Source: Flavobacteriaceae bacterium
Lineage (GTDB): Bacteria > Bacteroidota > Bacteroidia > Flavobacteriales > Weeksellaceae
Length of the DNA: 8,078 nucleotides
NCBI GenBank assembly: GCA_031273305.1
Contig: JAISSC010000075.1
Span: 1 to 8,078 of the forward strand
Direction: 5' to 3'
Below, in pieces: positions 1 to 5,527 of the stretch (position 1 is the first letter of the stretch; the number at the start of each line of letters is the position of its first letter). The position numbers and the translations under genes were made by a program. The notes under the pieces were generated by a model. The model had not been told where the DNA came from. It made no database searches and saw nothing but the letters and a program-made list of their open reading frames with translations.

Positions 1-1477
1 TACTATTAGACAGAGATATAGAATTAATTGAGGATAAACCTGCCAAAGCATCCCCATAAGTGTTAAAATATTCCACAGCCATCCAGTCTTCATAACCGTT
101 TATGTATGAGTTGTAATTAGGTAAATAGATCAATTCCGGAGAGAGGTCTTCACTGCATATTGTAATTGGAGTACCTTCCGTCAAAGTAGGTTTTTGCGTT
201 AAATTTATAGTTAGGGAAGAAACGGAAAAACAGCCTTGTGTTTTTTGTACCCTTAAGAAAAAAGTTTTTGATGTGGTGGTCATCAGGTAGTTATTCATTC
301 CTGAAAGCGCACCTTGTCCTGAGTTAGCGTCCTCTATGGAAGAATGAATGGTAGTAGTTATTCCGGTCTGACTTCCGATTGCCTCCGCAATCAGGGCTTC
401 AAAATTTACGGTTTCATTAGGAGTTTGTCCTTCAAAACATTTATTTCTGGTTACATTATGTGAGGTAGGATGTTCAGGAGAATAATTAATTTGAATGGAA
501 TTTGAAAGAGGTGCGGAGGAACAGGTAGGATAGGACACTTCTACGGAGTAGGAGGTAGTTGCTGAGGGGCAAACTTCAATTGAATTTCCGGTACCGATCA
601 GGTTATGGTAGGCATCATACCACTTAACATTAGGAGTGCTGCTTCCTATCGGAATAAATCGCCAGGCTTCATCATGAGTTTCCCAGATGCCTGTATTTCT
701 TCCATCGGGAGATATTCCCTTAGAATTGTCCTGACTGGTAACTCCCACCAGTGTCCTTTTTTCTTTTGCATCCTCGCAGGAATAAGGTTTGTCTTTTATA
801 TAAACTTCAATTACGTTGGTAGTTTCATACAGAACGATCTGTACGGAGGATTTTACATATTCACAATTGAAATGGTTCATTTTGTAAAAATTGATGGCTG
901 CTTTTCTGTATGGTGCGCTTCCTGTTACGTAAAGCGATATTCTACCACAGTCGGTAGTACATCCAAATGCATTACTGTCGTTGGTCATGTCATGATAGGC
1001 TCCAAAGATGGCGTTGCGTATAAGATTCGCATTAGGTATGGAACCTGCAATCATATGAGGGCATTCATTTCCTGCATATTCTGCTGTGTTAAAACTAATA
1101 ACTCCGTTATCTCCTACGACGAAAGAATCAAAAGAATTTCCGTAAAAGCAGAAATTAAAAGGAAGTTGTTGTGCGGCACTCCATTTATCATCACCAACAA
1201 TTGATATTTCATTTCCTTCCGAAAGGTCACCGATAGGAGTGAAAGGGATAGGCTCAACAGAATAATCGCTGGGACTTTTTATCTCAGGATATTCGACATT
1301 TAAAGTTATGCAGTGATTACTATTGAATATATAGTCACAATTGACACTAATAGGGTTGGAATTGTTATTGTGATCTTTTATAATGACGTTGGGATCATTA
1401 ACTTTTTGAGCAAAGATACAGTTCAAAACCCCTGTAAATACGGCTAATAAGCAAAAAAATGACGATCGAATATTCAT
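1..1477 (-). CDS. Large secreted repeat-type protein (probable T9SS/gliding-associated surface protein), 5' part only
   Basis: An uninterrupted frame runs from ATG at 1477 to the left window edge, giving 492 residues without a stop, so the C-terminus is missing. Residues 1-23 form a signal peptide (short basic start, hydrophobic core, predicted cleavage after IFA-23, just before QKVND). The Cys at 20 lacks a proper lipobox, so export as a lipoprotein is unlikely. Residues about 75-275 form a beta-rich module with LPFNFCFYGNSFDSFVVGDN and GVISFN, a pattern familiar from Bacteroidota surface proteins. Residues about 283-332 look like an Ig/PKD-like repeat (VKWYDAYHNLIGTG, CPSATTSYSVEV). Further beta-rich repeats with paired Cys follow, around 347-428 and 429-492. 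In this family the unseen C-terminus normally carries a type IX secretion sorting domain; that is inference here. A -7 promoter element lies 28 bp upstream, and the gene is divergent from the 6S-like RNA and the aminotransferase. Function is probably adhesion or surface structure; no enzyme motif is visible. Confidence 0.85.
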   Translation of the reverse strand, partial: MNIRSSFFCLLAVFTGVLNCIFAQKVNDPNVIIKDHNNNSNPISVNCDYIFNSNHCITLNVEYPEIKSPSDYSVEPIPFTPIGDLSEGNEISIVGDDKWSAAQQLPFNFCFYGNSFDSFVVGDNGVISFNTAEYAGNECPHMIAGSIPNANLIRNAIFGAYHDMTNDSNAFGCTTDCGRISLYVTGSAPYRKAAINFYKMNHFNCEYVKSSVQIVLYETTNVIEVYIKDKPYSCEDAKEKRTLVGVTSQDNSKGISPDGRNTGIWETHDEAWRFIPIGSSTPNVKWYDAYHNLIGTGNSIEVCPSATTSYSVEVSYPTCSSAPLSNSIQINYSPEHPTSHNVTRNKCFEGQTPNETVNFEALIAEAIGSQTGITTTIHSSIEDANSGQGALSGMNNYLMTTTSKTFFLRVQKTQGCFSVSSLTINLTQKPTLTEGTPITICSEDLSPELIYLPNYNSYINGYEDWMAVEYFNTYGDALAGLSSINSISLSNS

Positions 1478-1505
1478 AATGAAACAATAATAATTAGTAT
1501 GATAA

Positions 1506-1513
1506 CAAAGATA
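1506..1513 (-). promoter_or_regulatory. -7 promoter element for the secreted protein gene
   Basis: Read on the minus strand this is TATCTTTG, an exact match to the Bacteroidota -7 consensus TAnnTTTG, ending 28 bp before the ATG at 1477. No clear -33 TTG/TTTG is present at the expected spacing. The assignment rests on the -7 match and its position. Confidence 0.5.
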
Positions 1514-1667
1514 TAAATTTTTTGCATAACTTTAAAGTTTTAAATCAGTTATTAATTTCTAATAATGTATTTTGTTTTTTGCATCTCCAATTTATAAGTA
1601 AAATGGTCTGCAAAAAAAATATGATTTTTTTTATTTGCATTTATGATGAACTTTAAGAAAGAAATAG

Positions 1668-1717
1668 TATTTTTGTATATCTTTTTTAAATAATAAATCT
1701 TTATTACGATATATTTT
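1668..1717 (+). promoter_or_regulatory. Candidate promoter(s) for the 6S-like RNA
   Basis: Two -7-like elements precede the structured RNA. TATTTTTG at 1668-1675 is a full match to TAnnTTTG but would start transcription about 40 nt before the RNA's closing stem, implying a 5' leader or processing. TATATTTT at 1710-1717 matches 7 of 8 positions and would start transcription close to the stem at 1724. Neither has an obvious -33 TTG at normal spacing. Which is used cannot be decided from sequence. Confidence 0.35.
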
Positions 1718-1723
1718 CTTAGT

Positions 1724-1838
1724 GAGGGGGGCTTATACAGTTAATTGACTTTCTGCCGAGTTTGGAATTTAATTAGTTTTTAAATAACAATTATCTATCC
1801 ATAGAAATCAACCCTGTCGGTATATCCCCTCTTTTTTT
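1724..1838 (+). ncRNA. ssrS: 6S-like regulatory RNA (candidate 6S-Flavo)
   Basis: This intergenic stretch folds into one long interrupted hairpin. The closing stem is GAGGGG (1724-1729) with CCCCTC (1826-1831). TATAC (1734-1738) then pairs with GTATA (1820-1824), and TTGA-TTTCT (1745-1754, with C1749 bulged) pairs with AGAAATCAA (1803-1811). A large central bubble follows (5' strand 1755-1766, including GAGTTTGG). At the tip, ATTTAA (1767-1772) pairs with TTAAAT (1780-1785) around a 7-nt loop. Seven T residues follow the closing stem (1832-1838), as in an intrinsic terminator, which fixes the plus strand. Closing stem, central bubble, apical hairpin and a length of about 115 nt are the 6S RNA architecture; 6S imitates an open promoter and binds housekeeping RNA polymerase. 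Flavobacteria have a recognised 6S-Flavo family. Membership is inferred from structure and size by eye, not from a covariance search. A long terminator or another structured RNA is the alternative. Confidence 0.55.
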
Positions 1839-1873
1839 ACTTAATTTTTAAAGTTTCTTTCAAATCAAATGGG

Positions 1874-1881
1874 TACCTTTG
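1874..1881 (+). promoter_or_regulatory. -7 promoter element for the aminotransferase gene
   Basis: TACCTTTG matches TAnnTTTG exactly. Transcription would begin around 1887, leaving an A/T-rich leader of about 50 nt before the ATG at 1939. The upstream in-frame TTG (1879-1881) lies inside this element, so it cannot be the translation start if this promoter is used. No convincing -33 element is seen. Confidence 0.55.
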
Positions 1882-1938
1882 CCTGTTACGTTTTTTTTAC
1901 GAAAGAATTACAAAAAACAAAAATTTAAAATATTTTTT

Positions 1939-3138
1939 ATGCCGGGATACGAACTTTGGGGTGACGAAGAAAAAAAGCACCTGAATGATGTAATAGAAAG
2001 TGGAATTCTTATGCGTTATAATTTTGAATCAGTAAGAAATAACCATTGGAAAGCCAAAGAATTTGAACAAGCCATCCAAAAAAGGATGAAGGTGAATCAT
2101 GTACAGTTAACCAGTAGCGGTACTACAGCTTTACTGACAGCTTTAAATGCTGCCGGTGTAGGAGCAGGAGATGAGGTTATTTTACCTACTTTTACCTTTG
2201 TTGCCAGTTTTGAAGCTGTTTTGAGCGTAGGAGCCATTCCCGTTTTAGTAGATATTGATGATACCCTGACCTTAGACCCTCTGGCAGTGGAAAAGGCTAT
2301 TTCTCCGAGAACTAAGGTTATTATGCCGGTTCATATGTGTGGAGCTATGGCAGACATTACCAAACTTAAAGAATTGGCTAAAAAGTATAATTTACTACTG
2401 ATTGAAGATGCCTGCCAGTCGTTTGGAGGGACTTACAAAGGAAAATATTTGGGAACCATAGGAGATTTGGGGTGCTTCTCTTTTGATTTTGTGAAGACAA
2501 TTACCTGTGGAGAAGGAGGAGCCGTTCTGACAAATAATGATGAATATTATCTTAATTCCAATCAATATACAGATCATGGGCATGACCACATCGGGACTAA
2601 TCGTGGAGCAGAAAACCATCCTAATCTTGGATTGAATTATAGAATATCCGAATTGAATGCGGCAGTGGGACTGGCACAGTTTGAAAAATTAGATAAGATA
2701 CTTTCCGTTCAGAGGAAGAATAAGAAGATTTTGAAGGATGCCCTGAAAGAGGTAGAAGGAGTTGAATTTAGAAGAATACCTGATGAAACCGGAGATAATG
2801 CCTCTTTCTTAAGTATATTTCTGAGTACTAAAGAATTAGCCAAAAACGTTTCACAAGCATTAAACTCAAAAGGAATAGCGAATGCTTACTGGTTTGACAA
2901 TAATTGGCATTACATCAGGAAATGGGATCATTTGAAGTTGTTGAAAACTCTGGCTCCGCTTTATAAAGAACATAAAGAATTGCTTCCTAATTATGCAAAT
3001 GCGGATTATTCCCGGTCAGACGCCATTATGAGCAGAACAGTAACCATACCTATATCTCTGTTGTGGACAGATGAAAAACTGACCCAAAAAGCAGATATAA
3101 TAAAAGAAACGGTTTCAAAAGCTCTGGCAGGTAAATAA
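1939..3138 (+). CDS. kdnA: PLP-dependent DegT/DnrJ/EryC1/StrS aminotransferase, probable 8-amino-3,8-dideoxy-Kdo transaminase (KdnA-like)
   Basis: The 399-residue product is a fold-type I, PLP-dependent sugar aminotransferase. Numbering from the ATG, the PLP phosphate-binding SSGTTAL is at 59-65, the ring-nitrogen Asp is D157 (IEDACQSFGG) and the Schiff-base Lys is K186 (SFDFVKTITCGEGG). The opening MPGYELWGDEEKKHLNDV, the MRYNF and WKAKE signatures, TFTFVASFEAVLS, TDHGHDHIG and the late YWFDNNWHYIRKW resemble KdnA as I recall it. KdnA transfers an amino group from glutamate to C8-oxidised Kdo, giving 8-amino-Kdo for lipopolysaccharide. The partner alcohol dehydrogenase KdnB, which oxidises C8, is not in this window. 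A frame 20 codons longer from TTG at 1879 exists, but that extension is Lys/Phe-rich, unlike the family, and overlaps the promoter, so ATG 1939 is preferred. The gene is probably transcribed alone and converges on the hydratase gene 43 bp away. Family assignment is very secure; the KdnA subtype is likely but unproven, and another nucleotide-sugar aminotransferase is the alternative. Confidence 0.88.
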   Translation: MPGYELWGDEEKKHLNDVIESGILMRYNFESVRNNHWKAKEFEQAIQKRMKVNHVQLTSSGTTALLTALNAAGVGAGDEVILPTFTFVASFEAVLSVGAIPVLVDIDDTLTLDPLAVEKAISPRTKVIMPVHMCGAMADITKLKELAKKYNLLLIEDACQSFGGTYKGKYLGTIGDLGCFSFDFVKTITCGEGGAVLTNNDEYYLNSNQYTDHGHDHIGTNRGAENHPNLGLNYRISELNAAVGLAQFEKLDKILSVQRKNKKILKDALKEVEGVEFRRIPDETGDNASFLSIFLSTKELAKNVSQALNSKGIANAYWFDNNWHYIRKWDHLKLLKTLAPLYKEHKELLPNYANADYSRSDAIMSRTVTIPISLLWTDEKLTQKADIIKETVSKALAGK

Positions 3139-3181
3139 AACCGGGTTCGATTAGTAATTTGGTGGAAGAGGAGGGGTAAAG

Positions 3182-3949
3182 CTAAAAAACAGGCTTTCTT
3201 TTTTCAATAAAAGCATTAACTCCCTCTTTAAAATCGGCAGTAGTAAATAAACTTCCAAATAATTTAATCTCGGCAGTGAAGCCTTCCGGAGTTTCAGAAG
3301 AATTAACCGCCCTGATTGCCTGAGTTATTGCCGTAGAAGAGTTTTTGGAGATTCTAACAGCGATTTCTTTTGCTCTGCTTAGTAAATTTTCGGGAGTTAC
3401 CACCTCATTGACCAACCCGATATTCAGGGCTTTATCTGATGGAATCATTTCTGCTGTAAAAATAATCTGATTAGCATTTCCTTTTCCTACTAATTTAGGC
3501 AGGCGTTGCGTACCACCATATCCGGGAATAAGTCCCAGAGTTACTTCCGGAAGTCCCAATTTGGCATTTGTTGAAGCTATTCGGATATGACATGCCAGAG
3601 AAAGTTCCAAACCTCCTCCCAAAGCAAATCCGTTGATAGCTGCAATAACGGGTTTAGACAGGTTTTCGATCTTATTAAAAACGGTTTCATGAGCGTTTTT
3701 GGCAAAATCTTCAATACGGTTAGGGTCGAGATTCAAAAATTCCTTAATATCGGCTCCCGCAACGAAAGATTTGTCTCCGCTTCCGGTTATAATGATTGCA
3801 CGGGTTTCATTATCCGAATCCAAAGCAGAAAAACATTCACTTAACTCTTTCAGTGTCAGGGAATTTAGCGCATTCAGTTGTTGAGGTCTATTGATAGTTA
3901 CTAAGGCGATTTTATCTTCTTTAGTAACCTGTAAATTTTCAAAATTCAT
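3182..3949 (-). CDS. Enoyl-CoA hydratase/isomerase (crotonase) family protein
   Basis: The 255-residue length is typical of a single-domain crotonase. The family hydrates 2-enoyl-CoA, usually in fatty-acid or amino-acid degradation, in the cytoplasm. The first oxyanion-hole segment is SFVAGADIKEF (61-71). The second is the GGG/LE segment at 111-115 (NGFALGGGLELSLACHIRIA). The two catalytic Glu residues of true hydratases are present as E115 and E135 (LGLPEVTLGLIPGYGGTQRL), with the same 20-residue spacing as E144/E164 of rat mitochondrial hydratase. Retention of both argues for real hydratase activity rather than a diverged isomerase or lyase. The usual Asp after ACxxx is His121 (ACHIRIA), apparently a neutral variant. 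The chain-length preference and pathway cannot be told. The gene is the last of a minus-strand cluster, 38 bp after the small membrane protein gene. A near-match -7 element (TACCTTTC, 3981-3974) precedes it, so it may also be transcribed on its own. Confidence 0.92.
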   Translation of the reverse strand: MNFENLQVTKEDKIALVTINRPQQLNALNSLTLKELSECFSALDSDNETRAIIITGSGDKSFVAGADIKEFLNLDPNRIEDFAKNAHETVFNKIENLSKPVIAAINGFALGGGLELSLACHIRIASTNAKLGLPEVTLGLIPGYGGTQRLPKLVGKGNANQIIFTAEMIPSDKALNIGLVNEVVTPENLLSRAKEIAVRISKNSSTAITQAIRAVNSSETPEGFTAEIKLFGSLFTTADFKEGVNAFIEKRKPVF

Positions 3950-3973
3950 ATTTTCAAGTTGATTTAAATTGGT

Positions 3974-3981
3974 GAAAGGTA
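3974..3981 (-). promoter_or_regulatory. Weak internal -7-like element before the crotonase gene
   Basis: On the minus strand this reads TACCTTTC, 7 of 8 positions of TAnnTTTG, ending 25 bp before the ATG at 3949. No -33 element is seen. It could let the hydratase be expressed separately from the two membrane-protein genes upstream. Confidence 0.25.
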
Positions 3982-3987
3982 AGAATT

Positions 3988-4302
3988 TTATTTTGAAAAT
4001 TCCTTAGCTAATGTATTACTTCTGTATATACTAATCGCAATAAAGATAAGCGCAAAAAGAATTATCTTAAGATAAGGGAAATGATAACTCTTCCACATTA
4101 GGTGTATCCATTGTGAAAAAGACATTTCTCCAGTAAAAATAAACTTTGAGATATAGTAATTATCCAGAAAACAATAAAGGATAACGTTAACTATGCTCAT
4201 AATCAGGGAGAATAAAATAACGAAGATCAGGACATACCCGATTTTCCCCAGTGAATTAAATATTTTTTCTTCTATTTTTAAGTATTTTCTATCTCTACTC
4301 AT
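3988..4302 (-). CDS. Small two-helix membrane protein of unknown function
   Basis: The 104-residue product is not recognised. A basic N-terminus (MSRDRKYLKIEEK) is followed by a strongly hydrophobic segment at about 21-46 (IGYVLIFVILFSLIMSIVNV), an aromatic-rich connecting stretch, a second hydrophobic segment at about 76-93 (PYLKIILFALIFIAISIY) and a short charged tail. This predicts an inner-membrane hairpin with both ends on the cytoplasmic side. Its ATG lies inside the end of the cation transporter gene (8-bp overlap ATGAGTAG), which strongly suggests translational coupling and a shared transcript. It may be an accessory of that transporter, but nothing in the sequence proves this. Confidence 0.75.
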   Translation of the reverse strand: MSRDRKYLKIEEKIFNSLGKIGYVLIFVILFSLIMSIVNVILYCFLDNYYISKFIFTGEMSFSQWIHLMWKSYHFPYLKIILFALIFIAISIYRSNTLAKEFSK

Positions 4303-5299
4303 ATTGGTTATCTAATTTATGATGTTTATCGGATTCGATATTTTCTATTGTCCAGATAATTTGTTTTTCAAAAAGGTATTTACGGTGAGGACAATCTTCT
4401 TTTTGGCATATTTTACAGGAAAAGGTTTCACAGCAGTTATCTACATGTATAAACATCTCAAAACTATCTCCAAAATTATCGGTTATTATTTTTTCCAGTT
4501 TATCCAGTTCGTCTTTAGATTCTTTGAGGTTGAAGTACCACGGCAGAGTAAGATGACCGTCCAGATGCAGGCTGCTTCCGTATTTTATAAACCGTACATT
4601 ATGAATATCTATCCAGTTGTGAGTTCTGTTTTTTTCCAAAGTAATTACCAGTTGTTTGATTAATTCCTCATCTGCTTCATCCATGATACCCGCCAGTGAC
4701 CTCCGGATAATTTTCACTCCCGTGAAAATAATAATCCCGGAAAATATCAGGGCGATTACACTATCAAGCCAGTAAAAGCCGGTTAAATATATGATAATTA
4801 ATCCCAGAATTAATCCTATAGTAGAATAAGTATCCGATTTTAAATGCTCACCTCCCGAAATCAGGGCTAAAGACTTATTCTTTTTACCCTTTTTTATAGC
4901 TAAAATCCCCAGTATATAATTAATTAACCCTGTAATGGCAACTAAAATAATTCCATAATCCAGTTTAGAAATTATGCGGGGTTCAAAAAAGGTAATTACA
5001 GATTCATAAACGATAATTAACCCGGCTAAAGTAATTAATCCGCCCTCAATACCTGCCGAAATAAACTCAATTTTTCCATGTCCGTAAGGATGATCCCTGT
5101 CTTTGGGTTTAGCGGAGATATAAAGGCTGTACAAAGAGAATAATCCTGCCAGTACATTAATGATGCTTTCTAAAGTATCTGTCAGAATGGCAATAGATTG
5201 AGTGAGGAGCCATGCAATAACTTTTATAATAAACAAAGTTATTCCCACAATCACTACTGTCTTCTGAAAAGAGTAATTTTCTTTGGCGGAGATATTCAT
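4295..5299 (-). CDS. Cation diffusion facilitator (CDF) family metal efflux transporter with Cys-rich C-terminal tail
   Basis: The 334-residue product has six hydrophobic segments (about 13-34, 36-60, 82-103, 115-136, 157-175, 178-197) followed by a cytoplasmic domain, the CDF plan of proton-driven export of Zn, Fe, Mn or similar divalent ions. HPYGHGK (70-76) between helices 2 and 3 is a family signature. The helix-5 metal site is intact as H152xxxD156 (EHLKSDTYS). The helix-2 site is non-standard: D41 is present but the residue four later is S45, with E44 and N48 nearby, instead of the DxxxD or HxxxD of most members. After the C-terminal domain comes a Cys-rich tail with C289, C290, C295, C298 (CxxC), C303 and H305, which could bind metal. 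It is first in a minus-strand cluster with the small membrane protein and the crotonase, behind a -7 element and a palindrome. The family is certain; the metal cannot be predicted. Confidence 0.92.
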   Translation of the reverse strand: MNISAKENYSFQKTVVIVGITLFIIKVIAWLLTQSIAILTDTLESIINVLAGLFSLYSLYISAKPKDRDHPYGHGKIEFISAGIEGGLITLAGLIIVYESVITFFEPRIISKLDYGIILVAITGLINYILGILAIKKGKKNKSLALISGGEHLKSDTYSTIGLILGLIIIYLTGFYWLDSVIALIFSGIIIFTGVKIIRRSLAGIMDEADEELIKQLVITLEKNRTHNWIDIHNVRFIKYGSSLHLDGHLTLPWYFNLKESKDELDKLEKIITDNFGDSFEMFIHVDNCCETFSCKICQKEDCPHRKYLFEKQIIWTIENIESDKHHKLDNQYE

Positions 5300-5317
5300 T
5301 CTGTATTTTATATGAGG

Positions 5318-5329
5318 TTATCCGGATAA
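5318..5329. promoter_or_regulatory. 12-bp perfect palindrome at the transporter transcription start (candidate operator)
   Basis: TTATCCGGATAA is a perfect palindrome immediately downstream of the -7 element of the CDF gene, covering the expected transcription start and sitting 18 bp before the ATG. That is a classic position for a repressor operator. A palindrome this long is expected about twice by chance in a window of this size, so its position is the main argument. Confidence 0.3.
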
Positions 5330-5331
5330 GG

Positions 5332-5339
5332 CAAAGATA
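5332..5339 (-). promoter_or_regulatory. -7 promoter element for the CDF transporter cluster
   Basis: The minus strand reads TATCTTTG, an exact TAnnTTTG match ending 32 bp upstream of the ATG at 5299. It would drive the transporter, small membrane protein and crotonase genes. No clear -33 TTG is found. It is divergent from the MATE promoter about 160 bp away. Confidence 0.5.
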
Positions 5340-5501
5340 CTGCTTTTGTTTAAGTTTAAATGAAATCTTTTTTTAAAATGAAATAAGATAATAGTGAGGT
5401 CAAAATTAGTAATTCTAAAAAATAAGTTTTATAATAGTAAGCATTGCTGATTATTCAATATAAAATCCGGAATATAATTTAATTAATCAATCTTTATTCA
5501 T

Positions 5502-5509
5502 TACCTTTG
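5502..5509 (+). promoter_or_regulatory. -7 promoter element for the MATE gene
   Basis: TACCTTTG matches TAnnTTTG exactly and lies 18 bp before the ATG at 5528, leaving only a very short leader without a Shine-Dalgarno sequence, as is usual in Bacteroidota. The rest of the 228-bp divergent intergenic region (5300-5527) is AT-rich, and no further gene or RNA is seen in it. Confidence 0.5.
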
Positions 5510-5527
5510 CAGGCTTGAATAAATTGT

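Noticed and set aside
605..1204. Plus-strand open frame of 199 codons
   Set aside because: It lies wholly antisense to the signal-peptide-bearing minus-strand gene, has no promoter or recognisable domain, and is an irregular Cys/Ile/Ser-rich sequence typical of a shadow frame.
1879..1938. TTG start giving the aminotransferase 20 extra residues
   Set aside because: The TTG is part of the exact -7 element TACCTTTG, the extra residues are Lys/Phe-rich and unlike the family, and ATG 1939 gives the family's usual MPGxEL start.
3139..3181. AACCGGGTT as a terminator between the convergent aminotransferase and crotonase genes
   Set aside because: The arms are only 4 bp and no T-tract follows on either strand.
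4319..4663. Plus-strand open frame inside the CDF gene
   Set aside because: It is antisense to a clear transporter domain and shows no independent coding signal; hydrophobic residues come from the complement of the transporter codons.
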